Part shown: in pieces, positions 18,824-27,364 of the stretch
Position numbering within the stretch: the first letter of the stretch is position 1
How the letters are laid out: every line of letters begins with the position of its first letter
Position numbers and translations under genes: made by a program
Notes under the pieces: generated by a model
What the model was told of the DNA's origin: nothing
Database searches by the model: none
What the model saw: the letters and a program-made list of their open reading frames with translations, nothing else
Source: Lachnospiraceae bacterium
Lineage (GTDB): Bacteria; Bacillota; Clostridia; Lachnospirales; Lachnospiraceae
Direction: 5' to 3'
Length of the DNA: 43,640 nucleotides
Assembly (NCBI GenBank): GCA_003447295.1
Contig: DLZQ01000083.1
Location: 1,760-45,399, forward strand

Positions 18824-19897
18824 TCAAACTTCCTCCTGTGAGAGTCCGTCCGGGTTCTGTGTCTCCTGCACATGACGGCGTCTTAACTGTCCGCAGGCAC
18901 CATCGATATCCCGGCCCATTTCCCTTCTAATTGTAACATGTATCTTTTTACTTTCAAGTTTATTTTTAAATGCCTGAATGTGCTTCATGTCCGACTGCAC
19001 ATAATCCCGCTCTTTAATAGGATTCACCGGGATCAGATTGACGTGACAGCACAAAGGCTTCGCCAGGGCGATCAGTTCTTCGGCATCCTCTTTTGTATCA
19101 TTCACACCGCCTACCAGACTGTACTCAAAAGTGATCCGCCGCCCGGTCTGTTCAAAATAGTACCGGCAGGCATCCATCAGTTCATCGATGGAATACCGGT
19201 TGGCGATGGGCATCAGTTTTCTTCGCTTCTCATCGGTCGTGGCATGCAGGGACAATGCCAGTGTGATCTGCAGTTTTTCCTCTGCCAGCTGTCTGATCCG
19301 GGGCACGATGCCGCAGGTAGATACCGTCACATTTCTCTGGCTGATATGCAATCCGTTCTCATCTGTTAACAGATAGAGAAATTTTAAAATGTTATCATAA
19401 TTGTCCATGGGTTCTCCGGTACCCATGACTACCACATTGGAGACCCGCTCCTGCGTCAGTCTCGTGATGGCATAGATCTGATCTAACATCTCCGAAGGTG
19501 TCAGGTTCCGCTCCAGTCCATCCAGGGTGGACGCACAGAATCTGCAGCCCATACGGCATCCCACCTGGGAAGAAATGCAGACACTGTTGCCGTGTTTGTA
19601 CTGCATCCACACGCTTTCCACCACATTGCCGTCAGACAGTTCAAATAAAAACTTTTTCGTACCGTCGATCTTAGACTCCTGTATTCTGACAGGCTTTACA
19701 CAGGTATATTCATACTTTTCCTTGCATTGTTCCCTGAATTTTGCGGAGAGATTAGTCATCTCGTCAAAGCTTCGCGCTAACTTCACATGCATCCACTCAT
19801 ACATCTGTTTTGCCCGGAAAGCTTTCTCTCCCATACTCTCCAGTTCGACCTTCAGTTCCTCCAGATTCAGGGATTTGATATCTTTTTTACTATCCAT
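18824..19897 (-). CDS. rlmN: Dual-specificity RNA methyltransferase RlmN
   Basis: 357 residues. The radical-SAM cluster motif is CRMGCRFC, with the SAM-binding VVMGTGEPMDNYDN downstream. The methyl-carrying cysteine at the end sits in DIDGACGQLRR. RlmN methylates C2 of A2503 in 23S rRNA and A37 in some tRNAs, which tunes decoding and sensitivity to peptidyl-transferase antibiotics. The gene starts ten bases after rsmB and its last codons carry the ribosome site of prpC, so translation is probably coupled. The start has only a weak ribosome site. Confidence 0.96.
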   Translation of the reverse strand: MDSKKDIKSLNLEELKVELESMGEKAFRAKQMYEWMHVKLARSFDEMTNLSAKFREQCKEKYEYTCVKPVRIQESKIDGTKKFLFELSDGNVVESVWMQYKHGNSVCISSQVGCRMGCRFCASTLDGLERNLTPSEMLDQIYAITRLTQERVSNVVVMGTGEPMDNYDNILKFLYLLTDENGLHISQRNVTVSTCGIVPRIRQLAEEKLQITLALSLHATTDEKRRKLMPIANRYSIDELMDACRYYFEQTGRRITFEYSLVGGVNDTKEDAEELIALAKPLCCHVNLIPVNPIKERDYVQSDMKHIQAFKNKLESKKIHVTIRREMGRDIDGACGQLRRRHVQETQNPDGLSQEEV

Positions 19898-19907
19898 GTC
19901 TTATATC

Positions 19908-21221
19908 TCACGTTCTTCTGCGCAGCCTTGCAAAGTAGAATCCGTCGGTCTCATCCGTTCCCGGCAGAAGTTGTCTCTCTTCCTCTAAAACGAACGGAAA
20001 CTTTTCCGTGATCCAGGCTGCCATGTTCTGATTCTCTTCTCTGTTAATAGTGCAGGTGCTGTACAACAGCACGCCTCCCGGCTTCACATACCGCCATCCG
20101 GCTTCCACGATCTGTCTCTGCAGTTCCTGGATAGACTTAAGGCTCTCCGGTGTCACATGATATTTAATGTCTCTCTTTTTGCCCATGACACCTAAGCCCG
20201 AGCAAGGGATATCCATCAGCACAACATCCGCAGACGCTTCCCTCTCTGCGTCATAAACCGTGGCATCATGCACTTCCACTTCCACATTAGTGCGGTGCAT
20301 GCGCTCCAGATTCTCAAGGATCAAATCTGTCTTATATTCCGACACATCGCGGGATAACACATGTCCCGCCTCTTTCGTATATTCTGCCGCCAGGATCGTC
20401 TTACCTCCCGGTGCCGCACACAGATCCATAACAAAGTCTCCCGGATTTATTTTTGCTGCCTTTACCGCCAGGGCGGAAGACGCATCCTGTACAGTGAATT
20501 TTCCTTCGGCAAATCCGGGCAGCTCGCTGACGTTTTCCAGATTTTCCGCCAGATATACATAGGGAAGCTCCTTATGTGCGCTTAGGTGAACCCCTGCAGC
20601 CTCTATCTGTTTCTTAAGATCCTCACGTTCCGTTTCCGACAATTCCAGGCAAAAACGCAGAGATACCGGATGAATCTTAAGCAGTCCCATGAGAAGTGTT
20701 TCCGTTCCCTCCATGCCGTATACCGGAAGCCACAGATTCACGATCCATTCCGGCATAGAATATTTTACGCTGAAATATTTCACAGGATCCGCAGGATCCG
20801 GCAGGGGCATATTGTCCTTGCTGCGGGATATATTTCGCAAGACGGCATTGACGAACCCCTTCAGAGTACGAAAGCCGCGCTTTGCCGCCAGCTTGCAGGC
20901 TTCATTACATACCGCACTGTCCGGCACCGCATCCATATACAGAATCTGATAGGTGCTCATGCGGAGCAGACAACGGATCAGAGGCTTCATCTTACGGACC
21001 GGAACCGAAGAGAACCGGTTCAGATAATAATCCAGCTCCAGCTGTCTCTCTATGGTACCTTCCGTAACTCTCTTGATAAATGCCTTATCTCTGGAATCCA
21101 GGTAATCGTATTTATCCAGCACTGCTTTTATTAATTTATGGGAAAAATCCTGCCCCTTTTCCAGGTCCAGCAGGATCTCCACAATAATCTCTCTTGTATC
21201 GGTGGTTGCAGGCTTGCCCAT
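19908..21221 (-). CDS. rsmB: 16S rRNA (cytosine-967-C5)-methyltransferase
   Basis: 437 residues. A NusB-like RNA-binding domain (about 1-140) is followed by a RsmB/NOP methyltransferase domain with the SAM loop VMDLCAAPGGKT. The two conserved cysteines are present: one in DIPCSGLGVMGKK and the catalytic one in LLYSTCTINREEN. It modifies C967 of 16S rRNA during assembly. AAGGAGAG lies seven bases before the ATG. The gene begins two bases after the zinc peptidase stop and continues into rlmN, so it belongs to the same transcript. Confidence 0.95.
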   Translation of the reverse strand: MGKPATTDTREIIVEILLDLEKGQDFSHKLIKAVLDKYDYLDSRDKAFIKRVTEGTIERQLELDYYLNRFSSVPVRKMKPLIRCLLRMSTYQILYMDAVPDSAVCNEACKLAAKRGFRTLKGFVNAVLRNISRSKDNMPLPDPADPVKYFSVKYSMPEWIVNLWLPVYGMEGTETLLMGLLKIHPVSLRFCLELSETEREDLKKQIEAAGVHLSAHKELPYVYLAENLENVSELPGFAEGKFTVQDASSALAVKAAKINPGDFVMDLCAAPGGKTILAAEYTKEAGHVLSRDVSEYKTDLILENLERMHRTNVEVEVHDATVYDAEREASADVVLMDIPCSGLGVMGKKRDIKYHVTPESLKSIQELQRQIVEAGWRYVKPGGVLLYSTCTINREENQNMAAWITEKFPFVLEEERQLLPGTDETDGFYFARLRRRT

Positions 21222-21223
21222 GC

Positions 21224-21943
21224 TTAGTCTCTCCTTCTGCGGTTACCGCCATACAACAGGATCAGACGAAGCAGCTGTAATGCGGAGGATGCTGCTCCCG
21301 CTACATAGGTAAGGGCTGCCGCTGTCAGCACCTTTTTACCACCGCTTACTTCTTCACTGCCTAACAGTCCGTATTCCTCCACCTTCACAATTGCTCTGCG
21401 GGAGGCATTGAATTCCACGGGAAGTGTCACCAGCTGGAAGATCACGGTCAGGGCAAATGCCCAGATTCCCAGCTGGATCAATGTCTGGTTCCAGCTGAGC
21501 AGTACTCCTAAGAAAATCAGGGGAATACTTAAGTTGCTTCCGATGTTCACCACCGGTACCAGTGCCGCACGAATACTCATAGGCGCATAGCCGTGGGCAT
21601 GCTGGATCGCATGTCCGCACTCATGGGCAGCCACACTGACTGCGGTGACTGAGGTTCCGTTATAATTATTATATGACAGTCTTACGGTATCCGTCCGGGG
21701 ATCGTAATGATCGCCGTCGTTTGCGTTCAGACACTCGATCTGTACGTTATACAAGCCTTCTCTATTGAGAAGATTCCGGGCAGCTTCCGCTCCCGTAATT
21801 CCTCTCATATTCCGGACCTTACTGTATTTGCGCATGGTGGAGTTCACCAGTGCACTGGCCCCAAGGCATAACACCAGTCCGATCAATACCAGAAAATACG
21901 TGGGGTCAAAATAATAACCATATCCATAATAACCACCGTACAT
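21224..21943 (-). CDS. Membrane zinc metallopeptidase, YugP type
   Basis: 239 residues from the ATG at 21943, which has AGGAG eight bases upstream; the longer frame to 21982 would overlap fmt. A Gly/Tyr-rich head (MYGGYYGYGYYF) precedes a membrane segment. The zinc motif HECGHAIQHA follows at about residue 110, with further hydrophobic segments after it. This is the layout of the YugP/Zn_peptidase_2 family, whose substrate is not known. It sits between fmt and rsmB, a common location in Clostridia. Confidence 0.9.
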   Translation of the reverse strand: MYGGYYGYGYYFDPTYFLVLIGLVLCLGASALVNSTMRKYSKVRNMRGITGAEAARNLLNREGLYNVQIECLNANDGDHYDPRTDTVRLSYNNYNGTSVTAVSVAAHECGHAIQHAHGYAPMSIRAALVPVVNIGSNLSIPLIFLGVLLSWNQTLIQLGIWAFALTVIFQLVTLPVEFNASRRAIVKVEEYGLLGSEEVSGGKKVLTAAALTYVAGAASSALQLLRLILLYGGNRRRRD

Positions 21944-21978
21944 AGCAAAGTCTCCTTTCTTATTGCCTGGATTGTTTA

Positions 21979-22911
21979 TCACTCTCCCAGGAGCTCTCCC
22001 GGCTGCATCTTCACGCCTAACAGGAAATCATGGGCTGTCATACGCTTTTTGCCTTCCAGCTGCAATTCCATGACCTTCAGAGTTCCTTCCGACGCTGCCA
22101 CCTCAAATGAGTCTTTATTTACCGTAAGGATCGTTCCCGGGGCTTCTGTGTGAGTCGTCGCCATGGGAATTGCCTTCCAGATCTTTAACTGTTTGCCGCG
22201 ATAAAATGTGTAGGCACTGGGCCAGGGATTCAGTCCTCTGATCAGTCTGTCCAGTTCAGCTGCCGTTTTGGTGAAGTCAAGTCTGCCCATTTCTTTGGTG
22301 ATCAGTGCCGCATAGCAGGTCTTCGCATCGTCCTGTTTTTCCGGGGTCAGCTTTCCTGCTTCTAAGAGCGGCAGTGCTTCGGTGATCGCTTCTCCGCCAA
22401 GCACCATAAGCTTGTCGTGCAGTGTTTCAAAAGTATCTTCCGAAGTAATGGGAATCTTCTTCTGATACAGCATATCTCCGGTGTCCAGTCCGGCATTCAT
22501 CTGCATGATGGTCACACCGGTCTGCGTCTCTCCGTCGATGATCACTCTCTGGATCGGAGACGCCCCACGGTATTTCGGGAGCAGGGATGCGTGGATATTC
22601 AGGCATCCGTACTTCGGCAGATCCAGGATCTCCTGAGACAGGATCTGTCCGAAAGCTGCCACAATATAGACATCTGCGGGATATTTTTTCAATTCTTCAA
22701 TAGCCTCGGGAGTCTTGATCCTGCGGGGCTGGAATACCGGGATGCCGTGTTTTACAGCACATTCCTTCACCGGTGGAAACTGTAACTGCCCGCTTCTTCC
22801 CTTTGCCTTGTCCGGCTGGGTCACCACTGCGGTGATCTCATGTCCCTGTGCCATCAAAGCTTCCAGAGCTCCCACTGCGAAATCAGGGGTTCCCATAAAT
22901 ACGATCTGCAT
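21979..22911 (-). CDS. fmt: Methionyl-tRNA formyltransferase
   Basis: 310 residues, the normal length. The N-terminal formyltransferase fold shows FMGTPDFAV, the conserved N-I-H-A-S-L-L-P-K-Y-R-G-A-S-P-I stretch that forms the active site, and ETQTGVTIMQMNAGLDTGD. The C-terminal domain binds tRNA. It transfers the formyl group of 10-formyltetrahydrofolate to Met-tRNAi for initiation. GGAAGGAG lies before the ATG. Peptide deformylase is encoded 23 bases upstream, so the addition and removal of the formyl group are co-transcribed. Confidence 0.97.
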   Translation of the reverse strand: MQIVFMGTPDFAVGALEALMAQGHEITAVVTQPDKAKGRSGQLQFPPVKECAVKHGIPVFQPRRIKTPEAIEELKKYPADVYIVAAFGQILSQEILDLPKYGCLNIHASLLPKYRGASPIQRVIIDGETQTGVTIMQMNAGLDTGDMLYQKKIPITSEDTFETLHDKLMVLGGEAITEALPLLEAGKLTPEKQDDAKTCYAALITKEMGRLDFTKTAAELDRLIRGLNPWPSAYTFYRGKQLKIWKAIPMATTHTEAPGTILTVNKDSFEVAASEGTLKVMELQLEGKKRMTAHDFLLGVKMQPGELLGE

Positions 22912-22934
22912 AGCTTATCTCCTTCCCGGAATAC

Positions 22935-23417
22935 TTATTCTTCTTCCTCGTCCTCATATGTCATGTCCTGCAGAGGACCTTCTGCCTTCTCCACATAGAG
23001 ATGTCCATCCAGATGATCCAGTTCGTGGCAGATGGCTCTTGCCAGCAATTCCGTACCCTCTACCTCGATGGGCTTCATGTTCACATCCAAAGCTACCGCT
23101 TTCACATAATTGGGTCTGGTCACGATACCAAACTTTCCGGGAACACTCAGGCACCCTTCCTGGCCGGTCTGCTCTCCGCTGCTCTCCACGATCCGGGGAT
23201 TGATAAGAATATACGGATCCTCTCCGGTGGTGTCGATCACCACAATCCGCTTAAGTATGCCCACCTGGGGGGCTGCCAGTCCTACACCATTGGCATCATA
23301 CATGGTTTCCAACATATCCTCGATCAGTTCCTTCGTCCGGGGAGTCATCTCCTTGACTTCCTTACAGGTCTTGGTCAGTACTTCATCTCCATATTCACGA
23401 ATATTTCTGATTGCCAC
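22935..23417 (-). CDS. def: Peptide deformylase
   Basis: 160 residues from a GTG start preceded by TAGGAGG. The three conserved motifs are GVGLAAPQVG, EGCLSVPG and HELDHLDG; the cysteine of the second and two histidines of the third bind the catalytic metal. It removes the N-formyl group from new proteins at the ribosome exit. The tail is acidic (EDEEEE). It lies 12 bases after priA and 23 before fmt, the classic arrangement. Confidence 0.97.
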   Translation of the reverse strand: MAIRNIREYGDEVLTKTCKEVKEMTPRTKELIEDMLETMYDANGVGLAAPQVGILKRIVVIDTTGEDPYILINPRIVESSGEQTGQEGCLSVPGKFGIVTRPNYVKAVALDVNMKPIEVEGTELLARAICHELDHLDGHLYVEKAEGPLQDMTYEDEEEE

Positions 23418-23429
23418 AATTATTACCTC

Positions 23430-25658
23430 CTATAATATGTTCACCGGGTCAAAATCGAATTGTATACTAAGCTGTCTTGGCTGCCACTGTCTCAGAGTCT
23501 CCTCCACACAGTCTTTTACCGCCACCAGCGTATCATACTCCGCATGCTTCGCATAGAACACATACCGGTATATATCGTTGATTTTGCTGATATTTGCCGG
23601 GGTCGGTCCCAATATCTGCAAAAAGTCCATATTAGACTTTACCACATCTGCCAGCCTCTGGGCAAGTTGTTTTACGTTTTCTTCCTCTTTGCCGTAGATC
23701 TGCACCGCCAGCATATGTGCCACCGGAGGATATCCCGACAGCTCTCTGTACAGGATCTCTTCCTCATAAAAGCTCTTATAATCCTGGGCTGCCGCGCAGG
23801 TAATGGCATAATGATCCGGCTGGTAAGTCTGGATCACCGCTTCTCCCGGAAGCACCCCTCTGCCTGCTCTGCCCACTGCCTGGGTCAGCAGCTGGAATGT
23901 CCGCTCTCCGGCGCGGTAATCCGAGGCGTTTAAGGACAGATCTGCCGCCAGGATCCCCACTAAGGTCACCTTCGGGAAATCATGTCCCTTCACGATCATC
24001 TGGGTGCCGATCAACACATCCGCCTCACCGTTCGCGAAAGCGGACAATATTTTCTCATAGCTGTCCTTTGTCCGGGTAGTATCCGCATCCATCCGAAGTG
24101 TCCGCACCCCCGGATACAGTTCTTTCAATTTATCTTCGATCTGCTGGGTACCTGCTTTGAATCCCAGGATATATTTCGATCCACACTTCGGGCATAGCTT
24201 TGGCAGGGGCTGTGTATAGCCGCAATAATGACAGATCAGCCTTCCCCCTTTATGTTCCGAGAGGGAGACATCGCAGTGGGGGCATTTCATGACTTCGCCG
24301 CAGGCGCGGCAGGATACGAATCCCGCATACCCTCTGCGGTTTAAAAACAAGATGGTCTGCTGCCCCTTACTGATCCGGTCTGCCATCAGTTCCTGTAATT
24401 TTCTGCTGAAAATAGAACGGTTTCCCTCCTTAAGTTCCTGCCTGAGATCCACCGTGTGTACCGTGGGCAGTTCTCCGCCGGTGAGGCGTTTCGTCAGATG
24501 GAACAGCCTGTATTCTCCTTTTCCGGCGCGGTAATACGCCTCTAAGGAAGGGGTCGCCGAGCCCAGCACTACGCTGGCTCCGTACAGCTTCGCCACTTCC
24601 ATTGCCGTCTCTCTGGCATGGTATTTGGGAGTACTCTCACTTTTGTAGCTGTTCTCCTGTTCCTCGTCCATGACGATCAGCCCCAGATTGGGGAATGGAG
24701 TAAAAAGTGCGGATCTCGGACCTATGATCACATCGATCTCGCCTGCTTTTGCGCGCTCGCACTGATCATATTTTTCTCCGGGAGACAATGTGGAATTCAT
24801 GACACTGACCCGGTCACCAAATCTCTGATAGAACCTAAGCAGTGTCTGGTAGGTCAGAGCGATCTCCGGGATCAGCACGATCGCCTGGCGTCCTCTTTTT
24901 ATCATCTCGCCAATGAGCTGCATATACACTTCCGTTTTGCCGCTGCCGGTGATGCCATGGATCAGATAGGTCTGCCTCCTGCCGGCATCAAAATCCGCAA
25001 GCACTTCCGTAACGATGGTCTGCTGTTCCGAACTGAGTGTATTGTGCGCTGCCTCCAAGGCTTGCATTTTCACCGGATTCCGGTAACTTTCGGTACTGAC
25101 TAATTTTGCCGCGCCCACTTTTACGATACTGTTTACCGTAGCGGCGCTGACACCCAGCTTCCCGGTGACCCATTCGTAGGGAATGCTCTCCTGCTCCAAC
25201 AGAGCTTTTAACAGTCTGGCCTTCGCCACCTGTTTCTTGCGCTCGCATTCTCCTAAGAGTGACAGGATCTCCTCTCTATTCATCAGGCGCACCAGCTGTC
25301 TGTGCTCCAGTTTCTTCACAGTCTGCTTCGCCGGCAGCACTGTCTTCAGGGCCTGGATCATGGTACAACCGTAATTGCGGCGGATCCAGGCTGCCAGTGC
25401 GATCATTTTGTCTTCCACACCAGTCTCTTTTTCCGGCAGTCCCGCGATCTCCTTGATCTTCTCCGGATCGAACTGACACTGATCCCCTATACTGACTACG
25501 TAACCTTTGATCAGACGGTTTCCATTGCCGAAAGGGATCATGACGCAGGCTCCCGGCTCTAATCTGTCCCGCAGTCTCTCCGGCACCCGGTACTGAAATG
25601 TCTTATCCAGTTTTTCATGAGAGATATCTACAATGATATCCGCATATAACGTACGCAA
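23430..25658 (-). CDS. priA: Primosomal protein N' (replication restart helicase PriA)
   Basis: 742 residues from a TTG at 25658 with AGAGAGG eight bases upstream. A GTG at 25679 is possible but has no good ribosome site and overlaps a CCGGGATCCCGG palindrome. The DNA-binding head (YADIIVDISHEKLDKTF) is followed by the helicase core: Walker A GITGSGKTEVY, Walker B VMDEEQE, then GSATPSLEAYY. Zinc-binding cysteines lie in CRACGEVMKCPHCD and ICHYCGY...CPKCGSKY, and motifs V and VI in TQMIVKGHDFPKV and QAVGRAGRG. PriA reloads the replisome at stalled forks. It follows murE by 41 bases. Confidence 0.95.
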   Translation of the reverse strand: MRTLYADIIVDISHEKLDKTFQYRVPERLRDRLEPGACVMIPFGNGNRLIKGYVVSIGDQCQFDPEKIKEIAGLPEKETGVEDKMIALAAWIRRNYGCTMIQALKTVLPAKQTVKKLEHRQLVRLMNREEILSLLGECERKKQVAKARLLKALLEQESIPYEWVTGKLGVSAATVNSIVKVGAAKLVSTESYRNPVKMQALEAAHNTLSSEQQTIVTEVLADFDAGRRQTYLIHGITGSGKTEVYMQLIGEMIKRGRQAIVLIPEIALTYQTLLRFYQRFGDRVSVMNSTLSPGEKYDQCERAKAGEIDVIIGPRSALFTPFPNLGLIVMDEEQENSYKSESTPKYHARETAMEVAKLYGASVVLGSATPSLEAYYRAGKGEYRLFHLTKRLTGGELPTVHTVDLRQELKEGNRSIFSRKLQELMADRISKGQQTILFLNRRGYAGFVSCRACGEVMKCPHCDVSLSEHKGGRLICHYCGYTQPLPKLCPKCGSKYILGFKAGTQQIEDKLKELYPGVRTLRMDADTTRTKDSYEKILSAFANGEADVLIGTQMIVKGHDFPKVTLVGILAADLSLNASDYRAGERTFQLLTQAVGRAGRGVLPGEAVIQTYQPDHYAITCAAAQDYKSFYEEEILYRELSGYPPVAHMLAVQIYGKEEENVKQLAQRLADVVKSNMDFLQILGPTPANISKINDIYRYVFYAKHAEYDTLVAVKDCVEETLRQWQPRQLSIQFDFDPVNIL

Positions 25659-25699
25659 TCTGTTTTCCTCTCTGTTCACCGGGATCCCGGAAAGCTGCC

Positions 25700-27208
25700 T
25701 TATAGGTCCTGACCCGCTGCCGATCCGGGGATATGTCCCTCCGCCAGGATATCCCGGATCAGATCCCGTTCATCCATGGGATGCTTCACGCCTTTGATCT
25801 CCTGGTAGTCTTCGTGCCCTTTTCCCGCCAGCACGATGATATCGCCGGGTTCTCCGTGTTCGATGGCATAAGTAATGGCTTCCTTGCGGTCGCAGATCTC
25901 CACATATTTTCCGTCCGTCTTCGCCATACCGGTCTTGATATCATTGATAATATCCTGCGGCTCCTCGAACCGGGGATTGTCGGAAGTAATGATGGTCAGA
26001 TCCGCCAGTCTGCCGCTGACCTCTCCCATCTCGAAACGACGCTGTCTGGAACGGTTGCCGCCGCAGCCAAACAGACTGACCAGTCTGTGGGGTTCATACT
26101 CCCGCAGGGTGGTTAACAGGCTTTCCAGTGCCATGGCGTTATGGGCATAGTCAATCAGCAGAGTAAATTGGTCAGAAACCTTGATCATCTCGATACGGCC
26201 CTTTACTTTTGCCTGTAACAGTGCCTTTTTGATAGCTTCCTCATCCACCTTAAAATGACGGCAGATGGCAATGGCTGCAAGCGCATTGTACACGCTGAAT
26301 TTACCGGGCATGGGTACTTCCACATCAAAATTCATCAGACCGGTCACATGGAAGGTCACTCCCAGTTCTCCGGGTTTGTGCACCAGTTGCCGGTTCTTGG
26401 CCCGCAGCATGCAGTGTTCTCCCATACCGAAGCTCTCCAGTGCACAGGTATGTCCCTCCGTCACTGCCTGCCAGTGTTCATCGTCACCGTTAACGATTCC
26501 CACCTTGCACTGTTTGAACAACAATCCCTTGCAGTGCAGATATTCCTCAAAGCTTGCATGCTCGTTGGGACCGATATGATCCGGCTCCAGATTTGTGAAA
26601 ATGCCGTAATCGAATACAAATCCCTGGGTGCGGTGCAGCATCAGTGCCTGGGAGGATACTTCCATAACTACCGTATCCAGTCCGGCATCCACCATGCGGG
26701 CAAAATACTCCTGCAACAGGTAAGATTCCGGTGTCGTATTATTTGCATGAATATGTTCATCTCCGATGATCACCTCGATGGTTCCCACCAGTCCCACTTT
26801 ATATCCGGCATTCTCCAGAATGGATTTCACCAGGTAGGTGGTCGTGGTCTTGCCCTTGGTGCCCGTGATACCGATAACTTTCAGTTTCTCCGCCGGATGA
26901 CCGAACCAGGCTGCGGAGATAAATGCCATGGCATATCGGGTATCCGCTACTTTGATCACAGTCACATCCGCATCCGCAGGAAGTTCTATGTCCTTTTGTA
27001 CCACCAGCACTCCGGCGCCCTGCGCTGCCACCTGTGCGGCAAAATCATGTCCGTCAAAATTTGCTCCGTTAATACAAATGAACAGGCATCCCGGAATGAC
27101 TTTACGGGAGTCATAGACTACAGCTGTGATCTCCCGCTCCAAAGTCCCTTGTACCGGTTCGTATTCCAGTTTATCCAGAAGTGTTTTTAATGTTCTGCTT
27201 TTTTCCAT
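25700..27208 (-). CDS. murE: UDP-MurNAc-dipeptide--meso-diaminopimelate ligase
   Basis: 502 residues from the ATG at 27208, with AAAGGCGG upstream. The Mur ligase ATP loop is GITGTKGKTTTTYL. The substrate signature DNPR (SDNPRFEEPQD) marks the meso-diaminopimelate type rather than the lysine type. It adds the third residue of the wall stem peptide in the cytoplasm. It is the first gene of the leftward run ending at telA and is divergent from the membrane-protein gene at 27365, so the promoter must lie within 27209-27330; none is clear. Confidence 0.95.
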   Translation of the reverse strand: MEKSRTLKTLLDKLEYEPVQGTLEREITAVVYDSRKVIPGCLFICINGANFDGHDFAAQVAAQGAGVLVVQKDIELPADADVTVIKVADTRYAMAFISAAWFGHPAEKLKVIGITGTKGKTTTTYLVKSILENAGYKVGLVGTIEVIIGDEHIHANNTTPESYLLQEYFARMVDAGLDTVVMEVSSQALMLHRTQGFVFDYGIFTNLEPDHIGPNEHASFEEYLHCKGLLFKQCKVGIVNGDDEHWQAVTEGHTCALESFGMGEHCMLRAKNRQLVHKPGELGVTFHVTGLMNFDVEVPMPGKFSVYNALAAIAICRHFKVDEEAIKKALLQAKVKGRIEMIKVSDQFTLLIDYAHNAMALESLLTTLREYEPHRLVSLFGCGGNRSRQRRFEMGEVSGRLADLTIITSDNPRFEEPQDIINDIKTGMAKTDGKYVEICDRKEAITYAIEHGEPGDIIVLAGKGHEDYQEIKGVKHPMDERDLIRDILAEGHIPGSAAGQDL

Positions 27209-27304
27209 AAAGGTATCCGCCTTTCCCGAAAAATCTTGTTGCATACTTCTTTATATTTTACTCTTTTTTCTTAAAATGTACCACCCTTAAATTTTTCAGT
27301 GTCT

Positions 27305-27332
27305 TTCACATCTTCCAAAGTAATGCTATAAT
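27305..27332 (+). promoter_or_regulatory. Promoter of the polytopic membrane protein gene
   Basis: TTCACA (27305-27310), a 16-base spacer and TATAAT (27327-27332) lie 32 bases before the ATG at 27365. Confidence 0.7.
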
Positions 27333-27364
27333 AAGGTATCTTTTTTATTTTAAGGGGGATTCTT

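Noticed and set aside
18310..21134. Many long rightward frames across the housekeeping run
   Set aside because: They are mirror-frame shadows of rlmN, rsmB, prpC and neighbours, with no ribosome sites or recognisable motifs.
25679..25690. CCGGGATCCCGG palindrome between murE and priA
   Set aside because: A short perfect palindrome without a T run; too small for a terminator and with no known regulator.
27278..27290. GGGTGGTAC-like string upstream of murE resembling the T-box core
   Set aside because: It lacks the following CGCG and there is no specifier stem or terminator; murE is not a usual T-box gene.
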